A DNA stretch of 64,000 nt from the NCBI RefSeq assembly GCF_041228105.1, contig NZ_CP166097.1, forward strand, positions 3,038,001-3,102,000, given 5' to 3'. Of this stretch, positions 1 through 10,452 are shown in pieces (the first letter of the stretch is position 1; each line of letters opens with the position of its first letter). A program made the translations under genes and the position numbers. A model generated the notes under the pieces. The model was not told where the DNA came from, searched no databases, and saw only the letters and a program-made list of their open reading frames with translations. This stretch comes from Pectobacterium aroidearum. GTDB lineage: Bacteria > Pseudomonadota > Gammaproteobacteria > Enterobacterales > Enterobacteriaceae.

Positions 1-135
1 ACGATTGCCCAAGCCAACTACGGCGAAGCATTCACTGCCGCGCTGGAAAAAGATAATTTCTTTGGCGTGCAATTCCACCCAGAGCGCTCAGGTGCTGCGG
101 GTGCGCAACTGCTGAAAAACTTTCTGGAGATGTAG
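1..135 (+). CDS. hisH: HisH C-terminal fragment (imidazole glycerol phosphate synthase, glutaminase subunit)
   Basis: Only the last 44 codons are in the window and the reading frame is open from base 1. The fragment contains [12 protein letters not shown], which carries the catalytic His and Glu of a class I glutamine amidotransferase triad. HisH makes ammonia from glutamine and passes it to HisF. The stop codon lies 6 bases before hisA, as in the usual hisBHAFI operon order. Identification rests on this motif plus the hisA-hisF-hisIE neighbours. Confidence 0.93.
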   Translation, partial: TIAQANYGEAFTAALEKDNFFGVQFHPERSGAAGAQLLKNFLEM

Positions 136-1630
<1,495 letters not shown>

Positions 1631-1637
<7 letters not shown>

Positions 1638-2263
1638 GCGAAAAGTTCTTTCTAAACGACGAACAACGGAACCAACTCGATTGGGAAAAAACGGACGGCA
1701 TGCTGCCGGTTGTCGTGCAACACGCAGTATCCGGTGAAGTATTGATGCTGGGCTACATGAATCAGGATGCCTTGCAGGCCACGGAGAAAAGCGGAAAAGT
1801 CACGTTTTTCTCGCGTACCAAACAGCGGTTGTGGACCAAAGGTGAATCTTCGGGACATTTCCTGAATGTCGTCTCTATTACGCCAGACTGCGATAACGAT
1901 ACGCTGCTGATTCTGGTTAACCCAATCGGGCCAACCTGTCATCTGGGCACCAGCAGCTGCTTCTCGCCTGCTGCCAGCGACTGGACGTTCCTCTATCAGT
2001 TGGAACAGTTGCTGGCCGAGCGTAAGCACGCCGATCCAGATAGCTCGTATACCGCACGCCTGTATGCCAGCGGCACCAAGCGTATTGCGCAGAAAGTGGG
2101 TGAGGAAGGACTGGAAACCGCATTAGCAGCAACGGTGCATGACCGCGAGGAACTGACCAACGAAGCCGCCGATTTAATGTACCACTTGCTGGTGCTGTTG
2201 CAGGATCAAGATTTGGATCTGGCGACCATCATCAATCGTCTGAAAGAGCGTCACAATAAGTAA
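1631..2263 (+). CDS. hisI: HisIE, bifunctional phosphoribosyl-AMP cyclohydrolase / phosphoribosyl-ATP pyrophosphatase
   Basis: A two-domain enzyme for steps 2 and 3 of histidine synthesis. The N-terminal cyclohydrolase domain (about residues 20-120) carries [18 protein letters not shown] and the metal-binding Cys/His of [11 protein letters not shown]. The C-terminal pyrophosphatase domain (about 125-205) has [18 protein letters not shown] and [14 protein letters not shown]. The chosen start is a GTG overlapping the end of hisF. It gives 210 residues, about seven more than E. coli because of a slightly longer N-terminus before the conserved LDWEKTDG. A hairpin follows directly, so this is the last gene of the operon. 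Confidence 0.96.
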
Positions 2264-2269
2264 GCTTTC

Positions 2270-2304
2270 CCCCGCGTTATCGGTCAATGATAACGCGGGG
2301 CTTT
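2270..2304 (+). terminator. Terminator-like hairpin after the his operon
   Basis: A perfect 12-bp stem (2270-2281 with 2289-2300) and a 7-base loop lie 6 bases after the hisIE stop. Only a short T tract (CTTT) follows, so termination may be partial. It also lies just past the end of the convergent amidohydrolase gene. Confidence 0.75.
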
Positions 2305-2318
2305 AGCATGATGCGACG

Positions 2319-4175
2319 TTAAGAATGACCCGTTCCTGAATACACTTTACGTCCTCCTTTCCAGGTTTCCAGAACCGGGATATCACGCATATCTTTGACC
2401 GGATTATTCTTGTCTGCTGAGTCATAGGTCAGCGGAGAATCCGCCAAAATAACAAAATCAGCACATTTACCTGCAACGAGCGAACCGACCCACTGATCTG
2501 CATGACATTGCCAGGCAGCATCATAGGTTGTGGCTTTCAGTGCAGCAAAACGGGAAATCCGTTCTTGCTCACACAGCACAGCAGGAGTCGCCTGTTGAGG
2601 TGCACCTTCCATCACCCGTGAAATAGCCTGTTCCATCATGCGCAGCGGACCAAGCGGTGTAACACCGTTATCGCTGTGTAGCGTAATCCTCATCCCATGA
2701 TTAAGTGCGGTCTGGCAGCGATCGAGGTGATTAGCCCGACCTTCTCCCAATATGGTTTTCTGAAATGCCCAGCCCCAATACCCCACATGACCAATCAAGA
2801 AACTCGGCGAAATACCACATGACACCATTTCAGACAGATGATCATCACTCAGCAGGGATGCATGTTCCAGACGATCGCGGCGCTGTTCATAGGTATCAGA
2901 TGTCACGCCAGCCTCTTGAAATGACGCTAATGTCAGACTAATGGCCTCATCGCCATTCGTATGAATCATCAACGGCCATTTATGTTGCACAACGCTACTC
3001 ACCAACGTATTGATGTCCGTGAGAGGATCGAAGTTGAAAGCACCAGCATTTGTTTCACTCGGCGTTTTTTCATAGCGGCTGTTACAACAATACGGCTTGG
3101 ACTGATACCCCGTCAGCCCTTGATTAGAGCCATCCGAAATAATCTTGATATACGGTAAGTGAAAATGTTCATCACCGTAGCCTGGGGAGTAAGAATCGAC
3201 CACGTGACTCTTGAAATCACCATCACTCGTCACGAGCAGCGCGCCGCCAATTCGCACCGGGCAGCCCGGCAGATGCGCCCATTTATCCAGCAAGCTCACT
3301 TGATCAAAAGCAGACTGCTCGCTTTTGGGTTCAACGCCCGCATCAAGCATATAAGTCACACCGCGCTGACTCGCCACACCAAACAAATGATGCACTGCGG
3401 CAACTAACTTCGCCGCCAATTCTGTTTGGGAGTAACTACTGGTAATGACGTCCACAACAGGCTTTATACCCGTGATTTCGTTCAGAATACCGTCCGATGG
3501 AGCATCAACGCCTTTAGTTTTGACAAGTTTAATGGCACAGGTATTGATATAGGCAATGTGCATCGAGGCATTGATGACAAAAACGGGTCGTTTATCCGTC
3601 ACATGTTCATCAAGAATGGTGGCATTGAATTCCTTCTCTCCACCAATAAACAAGGAAGGGTCTGCACCAAAGCCAATAAGCCAGTCCGAATCCGACTTTG
3701 CCGCCACCTTCGTAGCCAGGCTGGATGTCACCCAATCTCTATTATAATCTTTGCGTAATGTCTGTTCTTCAAACGGGCTAACATCATTGCCGATAGCAGA
3801 TAACATCGCCGTATTAATGATATGTACATGCGGTTCAATCAGGCCTGGCAACAGTGCTTGATTACCTGATAATAGGTGCTCCGATGTGTTTTTCGGCATT
3901 TTGGCCTTCACATCCTGGTATGAACCCGTTGCAACCACGAGTCCATCATGAATCCCCATCGCTTCAACCGCCACGTCCTGCCCATCCTCTAGCGTCAGAA
4001 TCGCTTTTCCAGGACTACCATCTTTATTTGGCGCAGAGCGGAATAATTTCGTTTCGGTAAACAGACTATTTTCTTCTTCCGGGATATCAATTGACGTTTT
4101 AGGGAGAAATGATTTCCACAGAGGGCTGCAACAGGAACAGCTTATGCCGCCGGAATGACCACACGCTTCACTCAT
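2319..4175 (-). CDS. YtcJ-type amidohydrolase (amidohydrolase 3 family), substrate unknown
   Basis: A 618-residue metal-dependent hydrolase of the YtcJ branch. Metal-ligand signatures are in order: HVH at 116-118 (PGLIEPHVHI), a probable Lys ligand at K344 (IKIISDGS), H405 (IHTNGDEAI), H438 (LEHAS) and D502 (HSDNGVTPLGPL). The first 25 residues precede the usual domain and carry C5, H7, C13, C15 and C16, an unusual cluster. The ATG start has a good ribosome site (AAGGAAA). There is no signal peptide or operon partner. Family members act on amide, carbamate or related bonds, and the real substrate cannot be read from sequence. The gene sits between his and ihfB, where E. coli synteny breaks, so it may be acquired. 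Confidence 0.88.
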   Translation of the reverse strand: MSEACGHSGGISCSCCSPLWKSFLPKTSIDIPEEENSLFTETKLFRSAPNKDGSPGKAILTLEDGQDVAVEAMGIHDGLVVATGSYQDVKAKMPKNTSEHLLSGNQALLPGLIEPHVHIINTAMLSAIGNDVSPFEEQTLRKDYNRDWVTSSLATKVAAKSDSDWLIGFGADPSLFIGGEKEFNATILDEHVTDKRPVFVINASMHIAYINTCAIKLVKTKGVDAPSDGILNEITGIKPVVDVITSSYSQTELAAKLVAAVHHLFGVASQRGVTYMLDAGVEPKSEQSAFDQVSLLDKWAHLPGCPVRIGGALLVTSDGDFKSHVVDSYSPGYGDEHFHLPYIKIISDGSNQGLTGYQSKPYCCNSRYEKTPSETNAGAFNFDPLTDINTLVSSVVQHKWPLMIHTNGDEAISLTLASFQEAGVTSDTYEQRRDRLEHASLLSDDHLSEMVSCGISPSFLIGHVGYWGWAFQKTILGEGRANHLDRCQTALNHGMRITLHSDNGVTPLGPLRMMEQAISRVMEGAPQQATPAVLCEQERISRFAALKATTYDAAWQCHADQWVGSLVAGKCADFVILADSPLTYDSADKNNPVKDMRDIPVLETWKGGRKVYSGTGHS

Positions 4176-4478
4176 ACACTTTCCTTATTTAGAGATAACG
4201 CATTAGAAATGTTAATGTTCCGAATGAAAAATAGGTAACAACCTTCAAAACTTCAACGTCCAAACGGTTGAAAATCAAAAAATTCATATTTCGTGTGCGG
4301 GCGGTCACTTAACCTATGGAATGGCAGGAAAAAAAGAGGCATATAGCGTGGTGTTTTTCTGAACGGCCAGTCGGTCACATCATCAGTCGTGCAGTCGTTC
4401 GGAAAGAAGAAGAACGATAAACATAAAAAAGCACCCAATATAGGGTGCTTTTATAAGGCTGGTATTTATGGCTAACGA
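4176..4478. other. Intergenic region between ihfB and the amidohydrolase gene
   Basis: 303 bases, AT-rich, holding the amidohydrolase ribosome site and presumably its promoter at the left end, and the ihfB terminator at the right. I see no credible coding sequence; the short open frames here show no family features. Confidence 0.6.
4425..4452 (-). terminator. Rho-independent terminator after ihfB
   Basis: A perfect 10-bp stem (4427-4436 with 4443-4452) with loop AATATA. On the minus strand a run of T follows, as expected for termination of ihfB transcripts. Confidence 0.88.
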
Positions 4479-4763
4479 TTAACCATAAATGTTAGCGCGG
4501 TCGCGGAGTTCCTTGCCCGGTTTAAAGTGAGGGACATACTTACCTTCCAGCTCAACTTTATCACCCGTTTTCGGATTACGACCTACACGCGGTGCACGGT
4601 AGTGAAGTGAAAAGCTGCCAAACCCACGGATTTCTATACGATCGCCTTCGGCTAACGTAGAAGCCATTTGTTCGAGCATTTCTTTCACTGCATCCTCAAC
4701 CACTTTGGCCGGGATATGAGATTGCTGTCCAGCAAGCCTTTCAATAAGTTCAGACTTGGTCAT
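4479..4763 (-). CDS. ihfB: Integration host factor beta subunit
   Basis: A 94-residue DNA-bending protein of the HU/IHF family, which pairs with IHF-alpha and bends DNA sharply at specific sites in replication, recombination and transcription. The family signature [18 protein letters not shown] is complete, with the DNA-intercalating proline at P64. The start is an ATG behind a strong GGAGGAGC ribosome site. It follows rpsA in the same direction with a hairpin between them, the conserved rpsA-ihfB arrangement. Confidence 0.98.
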   Translation of the reverse strand: MTKSELIERLAGQQSHIPAKVVEDAVKEMLEQMASTLAEGDRIEIRGFGSFSLHYRAPRVGRNPKTGDKVELEGKYVPHFKPGKELRDRANIYG

Positions 4764-4816
4764 AGCTCCTCCAAATGCGTGGCTATCAATAACCAGGATA
4801 ACTGACTACCGTTACA

Positions 4817-4844
4817 AGAATGAGCAACTTACGTTGCTCATTCT
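4817..4844 (-). promoter_or_regulatory. Hairpin in the rpsA-ihfB intergenic region
   Basis: A perfect 12-bp stem (4817-4828 with 4833-4844) with loop TTAC begins 10 bases after the rpsA stop. No clear T run follows on the minus strand. It looks more like a partial terminator, processing site or mRNA 3' stabiliser than a strong terminator. Confidence 0.7.
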
Positions 4845-4854
4845 ACCGTTGTGA

Positions 4855-6528
4855 TTACTCGCCTTTAGCTGCTTTGAACGCTTCTGCCATTGCGTTGGAG
4901 AAATTGCTTTCTTCAGGCTTGTTGTTGACAGTTGCGATTGCATCTTTCTCGTCAGCTTCGTCTTTCGCACGAACAGACAGGCTAACAACGCGGTTTTTAC
5001 GATCAACACCGGTGTATTTCGCTTCAACGCTGTCGCCAACGTTCAGAACCAGTGTTGCGTCTTCAACGCGGTCGCGAGAGGCTTCAGAAGCACGCAGGTA
5101 GCCTTCTACGCCGTCTGCTAATTCAACTGTAGCACCTTTGGCGTCAACTGCTGTAACTTTACCAGTAACAATAGCACCTTTCTTGTTAACAGACAGGTAG
5201 TTATTGAACGGATCTTCAGCCAGTTGTTTCACGCCCAGGGAGATACGCTCGCGCTCTGCGTCAACCTGCAGAACAACAGCGGCGATTTCATCACCTTTCT
5301 TGTATTCGCGAACGGCTTCTTCGCCAGCCACGTTCCAGGAGATGTCGGACAGGTGCACCAGACCATCGATGCCGCCGTCCAGGCCGATGAAGATACCGAA
5401 GTCAGTGATAGACTTGATTTTACCTTCAACGCGGTCGCCCTTGTTGTGGGTTTCTGCGAACAGCTGCCATGGGTTAGATTTGCACTGTTTCAGGCCCAGA
5501 GAGATACGACGACGTTCTTCGTCGATATCCAGAACCATCACTTCCACTACATCACCAACGTTAACAACTTTGGATGGGTGGATGTTTTTGTTGGTCCAAT
5601 CCATTTCGGAAACGTGTACCAGGCCTTCAACGCCTTCTTCGATTTCAACGAAGCAGCCGTAGTCAGTCAGGTTGGTCACGCGGCCAGTCAGACGCGTGCT
5701 TTCTGGGTAACGTTTAGCGATAGCAACCCATGGATCTTCGCCCAGTTGTTTCAGGCCCAGAGATACACGAGTACGCTCGCGGTCGAACTTCAGCACTTTA
5801 ACAGTGATTTCGTCGCCCACATTGACGATTTCGCTTGGGTGTTTAACACGTTTCCAAGCCATATCAGTGATATGCAGCAGGCCATCAACGCCGCCCAGAT
5901 CAACGAATGCACCGTAGTCAGTAAGGTTCTTAACGATACCTTTAACTTCCATGCCTTCCTGCAGGTTTTCCAGCAGTTGATCGCGCTCAGCGCTGTTTTC
6001 AGATTCGATAACTGCACGGCGGGAAACAACAACGTTGTTGCGTTTCTGATCCAGCTTGATAACTTTGAACTCAAGCTCTTTGCCTTCCAGATGCAGCGTG
6101 TCGCGAACCGGACGAACGTCTACCAGAGAACCTGGCAGGAACGCACGAATGCCGTTCAGCTCAACAGTGAAACCGCCTTTAACTTTACCGTTGATAATAC
6201 CAGTAACAGTTGCAGCTTCTTCGTAGGCTTTTTCCAGCGTCAGCCATGCTTCATGACGTTTAGCTTTTTCGCGAGAAAGCAGCGTTTCACCGAAGCCATC
6301 TTCGATAGCGTCCAGAGCAACGTCAACTTCATCACCAACCTGAATTTCCAGTTCGCCTTGTGCGTTCTTGAATTGCTCTACCGGAATGGCAGATTCAGAT
6401 TTCAGACCGGCGTCAACCAGTACGACATCTTTGTCAATAGCAACAACAACACCGCGTACGATGGAACCAGGACGGGTTTCGATTTCTTTCAGGGATTCTT
6501 CAAAGAGTTGAGCAAAAGATTCAGTCAT
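4855..6528 (-). CDS. rpsA: 30S ribosomal protein S1
   Basis: A 557-residue protein that lets the 30S subunit bind structured mRNA. Six S1/OB repeats are visible, recognised by recurring motifs such as [29 protein letters not shown] and [15 protein letters not shown]. The first two repeats are divergent, as is normal. The length equals E. coli S1. There is no strong Shine-Dalgarno sequence before the ATG; this fits the known rpsA initiation region, which is autoregulated by S1 and uses mRNA structure instead. It lies between cmk and ihfB as in E. coli. Confidence 0.99.
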   Translation of the reverse strand: MTESFAQLFEESLKEIETRPGSIVRGVVVAIDKDVVLVDAGLKSESAIPVEQFKNAQGELEIQVGDEVDVALDAIEDGFGETLLSREKAKRHEAWLTLEKAYEEAATVTGIINGKVKGGFTVELNGIRAFLPGSLVDVRPVRDTLHLEGKELEFKVIKLDQKRNNVVVSRRAVIESENSAERDQLLENLQEGMEVKGIVKNLTDYGAFVDLGGVDGLLHITDMAWKRVKHPSEIVNVGDEITVKVLKFDRERTRVSLGLKQLGEDPWVAIAKRYPESTRLTGRVTNLTDYGCFVEIEEGVEGLVHVSEMDWTNKNIHPSKVVNVGDVVEVMVLDIDEERRRISLGLKQCKSNPWQLFAETHNKGDRVEGKIKSITDFGIFIGLDGGIDGLVHLSDISWNVAGEEAVREYKKGDEIAAVVLQVDAERERISLGVKQLAEDPFNNYLSVNKKGAIVTGKVTAVDAKGATVELADGVEGYLRASEASRDRVEDATLVLNVGDSVEAKYTGVDRKNRVVSLSVRAKDEADEKDAIATVNNKPEESNFSNAMAEAFKAAKGE

Positions 6529-6643
6529 GTTGATAATCTTAAGGGTTTCAATTTAACGTCCATCTGGCATCCTGCTCGATGGGGTTGTTTAACATGCCCC
6601 GCTGTGCATCCTTACAACGAGGTAAAAATTCTGTGTTCTGTGA

Positions 6644-7321
6644 TTACGCTAAAATTTCGCGGGCATAAGCCAACGCGCGCGCTATCACTTCATCAATTGT
6701 CATTTCCGTTGAATCCAGCACCAACGCATCGGCAGCAGGTACTAACGGTGCAACGGGGCGGTTGCGATCGCGCTCATCCCGTTCTTTTATCTCAGACAAA
6801 AGACGTTCAAAGTTAACATTAAAGCCCTTCCCCTGCAACTGTAGCATGCGACGTTGTGCCCGTTCTTCCGCGCTGGCATCCAGGAAAATCTTCACAGGCG
6901 CATCAGGAAAGACCACCGTACCCATATCACGGCCATCGGCAATCAACCCCGGAGCCTCACGGAAAGCGCGCTGCCGACGTAACAAGGCTTCACGAACGCG
7001 AGGAAATGCCGCAGCCTGAGAAGCCGTATTACCTACCGCTTCGGTACGAATTTCGTGGCTAACGTCTTCGCCTTCCAGAATGACTTTTAGCTGCCCGCCT
7101 TCGGCAACAAAGCGCACGTCAAGATGAGAGGCCAGCGGGACCAGCGCATCTTCGGAACTGATATCGACATGGTGGTGTAACGCTGCCAGAGCCAAAACAC
7201 GATAGATAGCTCCCGAGTCCAGCAGATTCCACTGTAAAGCTTCAGCCAATGCCTTACACAAGGTACCTTTGCCTGCGCCGCTCGGTCCGTCAACCGTAAC
7301 TACCGGTGCCATCACCGTCAT
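6644..7321 (-). CDS. cmk: Cytidylate kinase
   Basis: This enzyme phosphorylates CMP and dCMP with ATP in pyrimidine salvage. It has 225 residues, close to the 227 of E. coli Cmk. The P-loop GPSGAGKGT spans residues 12-20, and [14 protein letters not shown] is the CMP-binding segment. An in-frame ATG 75 bases further upstream exists. I chose the start giving [12 protein letters not shown] because it matches the family N-terminus and sits behind AAGGAGAG at a good distance. It is followed by rpsA, whose promoters probably lie in the 115-base gap. Confidence 0.97.
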   Translation of the reverse strand: MTVMAPVVTVDGPSGAGKGTLCKALAEALQWNLLDSGAIYRVLALAALHHHVDISSEDALVPLASHLDVRFVAEGGQLKVILEGEDVSHEIRTEAVGNTASQAAAFPRVREALLRRQRAFREAPGLIADGRDMGTVVFPDAPVKIFLDASAEERAQRRMLQLQGKGFNVNFERLLSEIKERDERDRNRPVAPLVPAADALVLDSTEMTIDEVIARALAYAREILA

Positions 7322-7507
7322 TTCTCTCTCCTTTAATACTGGGAAGTTCCGCTTATGCCGTTTTATGGCATCACGGAGCCTCATTATACGCATCAATGCA
7401 GAGAAAGGTTACCCCAATGCCGGAATGGTGGGAAAAATAAGGCATTCTCTGAATGCAGTGCGCAATTCAGAAAGAAAAACAGAGCGCTGTTTAAGAGAAG
7501 CAGAGCA

Positions 7508-7534
7508 AGAAAAAAGGCACGGAGACCGTGCCTT
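7508..7534 (-). terminator. Rho-independent terminator after aroA
   Basis: A perfect 9-bp stem (AAGGCACGG, 7514-7522, with its complement ending at 7534) with a 3-base loop. On the minus strand it is followed by six T residues. It lies just beyond the aroA stop, so it ends the serC-aroA unit. Confidence 0.92.
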
Positions 7535-7543
7535 AGAGAGGAA

Positions 7544-8833
7544 TCAAGCCAGTTCGCTGAGGCGCGCCAGCTGTTCAAAGTAGTCGGGGAAGGTTTTGGC
7601 GGTACATTTCGGATCGAGAATTGTGACCGGTGTGTCCGACAGCGCCACGAGCGAGAAACACATCGCCATACGGTGATCGTTGTATGTCCCGATTTCTGCT
7701 GCTTTCAGCTTGGCTGGCGGTGTAATGCGAATGTAGTCGTTACCCTCTTCCACTTCCGCCCCCACTTTACGCAGCTCAATCGCCATGGCAGCCAGACGAT
7801 CCGTCTCTTTCACACGCCAGTTATAGATATTACGCAGCGTAGTCGTGCCGCCCTGTGCGAAAAGCGCCGCCGTTGCGATAGTCATCGCAGCATCTGGGAT
7901 GTGGTTCATATCCATGTCGATTGCGTGCAGTTCGCCGCGTTCGCATTCAATATAATCCTCACCCCAGCGCACGGTCGCCCCCATTCTTTCCAGAACATCG
8001 GCGAAGCGGATATCACCCTGCACGCTATTACGGCCAACACCGGTCACGCGCACAACGCCGCCCTTGATCGCCGCCGCTGCCAGAAAGTAAGAAGCCGATG
8101 ACGCATCGCCTTCCACCAGATAATCACCCGGTGAGCGGTACTGCTGGCATCCGGCGACAAAAAAGCGTTGGTAGTTCTCATTACGTACTTCAATCCCAAA
8201 CGCTTTCATCATATGCAGCGTAATATCGATATACGGTTTAGAAACCAGATCGCCCTGAATGCTGATTTGCGTATCCTGCGCGGCCAGAGGTGCGGTCATC
8301 AACAGTGCCGTCAGGAACTGGCTGGATACACTACCGTCTACGCTGATTTCGCCGCCCTGAAAACCACCATGCAGACGAAGCGGTGGATAGTTTTCCTGCT
8401 CCAGATAGTCAATTCTTGCCCCGCCCTGACGCAGCGCGTCGACCAGATGCCCGATTGGACGCTCTTTCATACGGGGCTCACCCGTCAGCACAATATCACC
8501 ATCCGTCAGACATAAGGCCGCGGCCAGTGGACGCATCGCCGTACCTGCATTTCCTAAAAACAGCTCCAGCGGTTGCGATGCCGTAAACGCACCACCCAGA
8601 CCGGTAATCTCACACACGGTCCGATCGGATGACAGATGATATCCCACACCCAGCGCCGTTAAAGCAGTCAGCATATGGCGGACATCGTCACTATCTAACA
8701 GGTTAGTCAGGCGAGTCTTACCTTCGGACAACGCAGCCAGTAAAAGCGCGCGGTTAGAGACGCTTTTTGATCCTGGAAGGTTAAGGGTACCGTTAATCAG
8801 TTTAATGGGTTGTAGGGTCAGGGATTCCTGCAT
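7544..8833 (-). CDS. aroA: 3-phosphoshikimate 1-carboxyvinyltransferase (EPSP synthase)
   Basis: This enzyme joins shikimate-3-phosphate and phosphoenolpyruvate in the sixth step of the shikimate pathway and is the target of glyphosate. It has 429 residues. K23, S24 and R28 of [17 protein letters not shown] bind substrate, and the PEP-site loop NAGTAMRPL (95-103) is the class I, glyphosate-sensitive form with Gly at 97. Other expected motifs such as [11 protein letters not shown] and the C-terminal YNDHRMAM are intact. It follows serC in the same direction as in other enterobacteria, but here a hairpin and an ERIC element separate the two. Confidence 0.98.
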   Translation of the reverse strand: MQESLTLQPIKLINGTLNLPGSKSVSNRALLLAALSEGKTRLTNLLDSDDVRHMLTALTALGVGYHLSSDRTVCEITGLGGAFTASQPLELFLGNAGTAMRPLAAALCLTDGDIVLTGEPRMKERPIGHLVDALRQGGARIDYLEQENYPPLRLHGGFQGGEISVDGSVSSQFLTALLMTAPLAAQDTQISIQGDLVSKPYIDITLHMMKAFGIEVRNENYQRFFVAGCQQYRSPGDYLVEGDASSASYFLAAAAIKGGVVRVTGVGRNSVQGDIRFADVLERMGATVRWGEDYIECERGELHAIDMDMNHIPDAAMTIATAALFAQGGTTTLRNIYNWRVKETDRLAAMAIELRKVGAEVEEGNDYIRITPPAKLKAAEIGTYNDHRMAMCFSLVALSDTPVTILDPKCTAKTFPDYFEQLARLSELA

Positions 8834-8861
8834 GTAAAGCCTATTCTTTCAACGTGGACAT

Positions 8862-8886
8862 AAAAACCCCGGCAAGCCCGGGGTTT
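8862..8886 (-). terminator. Terminator-like hairpin between serC and aroA
   Basis: A 9-bp GC-rich stem (8864-8872 with 8878-8886) with T runs on both strands. It lies between serC and aroA, so it may attenuate read-through into aroA rather than end the operon. Confidence 0.75.
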
Positions 8887-8897
8887 ATAAAAATGTA

Positions 8898-9024
<127 letters not shown>

Positions 9025-9039
9025 GCGAGGTGGTATTAA

Positions 9040-10125
9040 TTAACCGTGGCGACGTGCGAAGTCAGCCATAAATTCAGTCAGCGCTTTCACGCCTTCCAAC
9101 GGCATGGCGTTGTAGATGGAAGCACGCATGCCCCCCACTACGCGATGGCCTTTCAGCGCATGCAAGCCCGCCGCAACGGACTCTTCCAGGAAGACTTTAT
9201 CGAGCGCGGCATCTGCCAGCAGGAACGGCACGTTCATGCGAGAACGGTTCGCTACCGCGACGTCATTATGATAGAAATCATTACCGTCAATGGCGCTATA
9301 CAGCAGGTCGGCTTTCTCCTGGTTGCGCTTTTCCATTTCAGCCAGACCGCCATGCTCTTTCAGCCATTTGAAGACCATACCGGACAGATACCAGGCAAAG
9401 GTCGGCGGCGTGTTAAACATGGAGTCATTGTCCGCCAGAATCTGATAATCCAGAATCGATGGTAGTTCACGGCGCGCTTTGCCCAGCAGATCGTCACGTA
9501 CGATAACCAACGTCAGACCCGCAGGACCGATATTTTTCTGTGCACCGGCGTAGATCACACCGTAGCGGCTGACGTCAATACGACGAGACAGGATGCTGGA
9601 AGAATAGTCGGCGACCACAATTTTATCGCCAAAATCCGGCTCTTCTTCGATCGCAATACCATCAATGGTTTCATTCGGGCAGTAATGCACAAATGCCGCG
9701 TCATCAGACAATTGCCATTCACGCATCGGCTTAACGCCACGCAGGCCGTCTACGCGCGTTTTCACGTCAATCACATTAGGCGTACAGTACTTTTCTGCTT
9801 CATTGACCGCACTGTGCGCCCAGTATCCGCCATCGATATAGTCCGCCGTTGAGCGCTCACCCAAGAGATTTAATGGCACTGCCGCAAATTGTGCGCGAGC
9901 ACCGCCGTGGCAAAAAAGCACTTTGTAGTTGGAGGGGATTTTCAGCAAATCACGCAGATTTTGTTCGGATTCAGCGGCAACCTGCATAAACTCTTTACTA
10001 CGGTGGCTGATTTCCATGACCGATGTACCCAGGCCATTCCAATTACACAATTCCTGTTCAGCACGACGCAGTACTTCAACCGGCAGCATTGCTGGACCGG
10101 CGCTAAAATTAAAAATCTGAGTCAT
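9040..10125 (-). CDS. serC: Phosphoserine aminotransferase
   Basis: A PLP enzyme (361 residues) that transaminates 3-phosphohydroxypyruvate to phosphoserine and also serves pyridoxine synthesis. The PLP lysine is K197 in [25 protein letters not shown] binds the cofactor phosphate, and HRSKEF near residue 41 is part of the substrate site. The ATG follows GAGGGGAA closely. It is divergent from ycaO and upstream of aroA, matching E. coli order apart from the absence of ycaP. Confidence 0.98.
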   Translation of the reverse strand: MTQIFNFSAGPAMLPVEVLRRAEQELCNWNGLGTSVMEISHRSKEFMQVAAESEQNLRDLLKIPSNYKVLFCHGGARAQFAAVPLNLLGERSTADYIDGGYWAHSAVNEAEKYCTPNVIDVKTRVDGLRGVKPMREWQLSDDAAFVHYCPNETIDGIAIEEEPDFGDKIVVADYSSSILSRRIDVSRYGVIYAGAQKNIGPAGLTLVIVRDDLLGKARRELPSILDYQILADNDSMFNTPPTFAWYLSGMVFKWLKEHGGLAEMEKRNQEKADLLYSAIDGNDFYHNDVAVANRSRMNVPFLLADAALDKVFLEESVAAGLHALKGHRVVGGMRASIYNAMPLEGVKALTEFMADFARRHG

Positions 10126-10452
10126 TTCCCCTCACCACACCTGAAAAATAGCGGCTGTTTTATCACCGTGTTACAAATACCATTTTTATAAACCTGTCGG
10201 TTATAAAAATACCGCTGTTACGAGATAGTAGTTATAACGGAATGACCGCCATAACCACATTACTTTTACCCTGCTATCGGTTTTATCACTCGTCCATCGC
10301 GGCTGCAACGCTTATTGCGCTTTCATTATGCAAAACGGCACGTTACGGAGTCTGTTCTTTTTCACCGTTGCCAATCTGTTATGAATAAATAGAGTCTGGA
10401 CAGAAAAATCCGTATCATGCCGCTTCCGCTAATCTCGATAAGAGTGAACACC
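10126..10452. other. Divergent promoter region between serC and ycaO
   Basis: 327 bases without a gene. It must hold the serC and ycaO promoters. A near-perfect inverted repeat, TTTATAAACC then GGTTATAAA with a 4-base centre, lies near 10185-10208 on the serC side. I cannot assign it to a known regulator. Confidence 0.55.

Noticed and set aside
5224..6816. A 530-codon open frame on the plus strand, antisense to rpsA
   Set aside because: It lies wholly opposite rpsA, runs into cmk, and lacks any recognisable domain. Strong codon bias of rpsA removes stop codons from the complementary frame.
7355..8101. A 248-codon open frame antisense to aroA and cmk leader
   Set aside because: Composition is that of a shadow frame, with no family features; aroA and its terminator fully explain the DNA.
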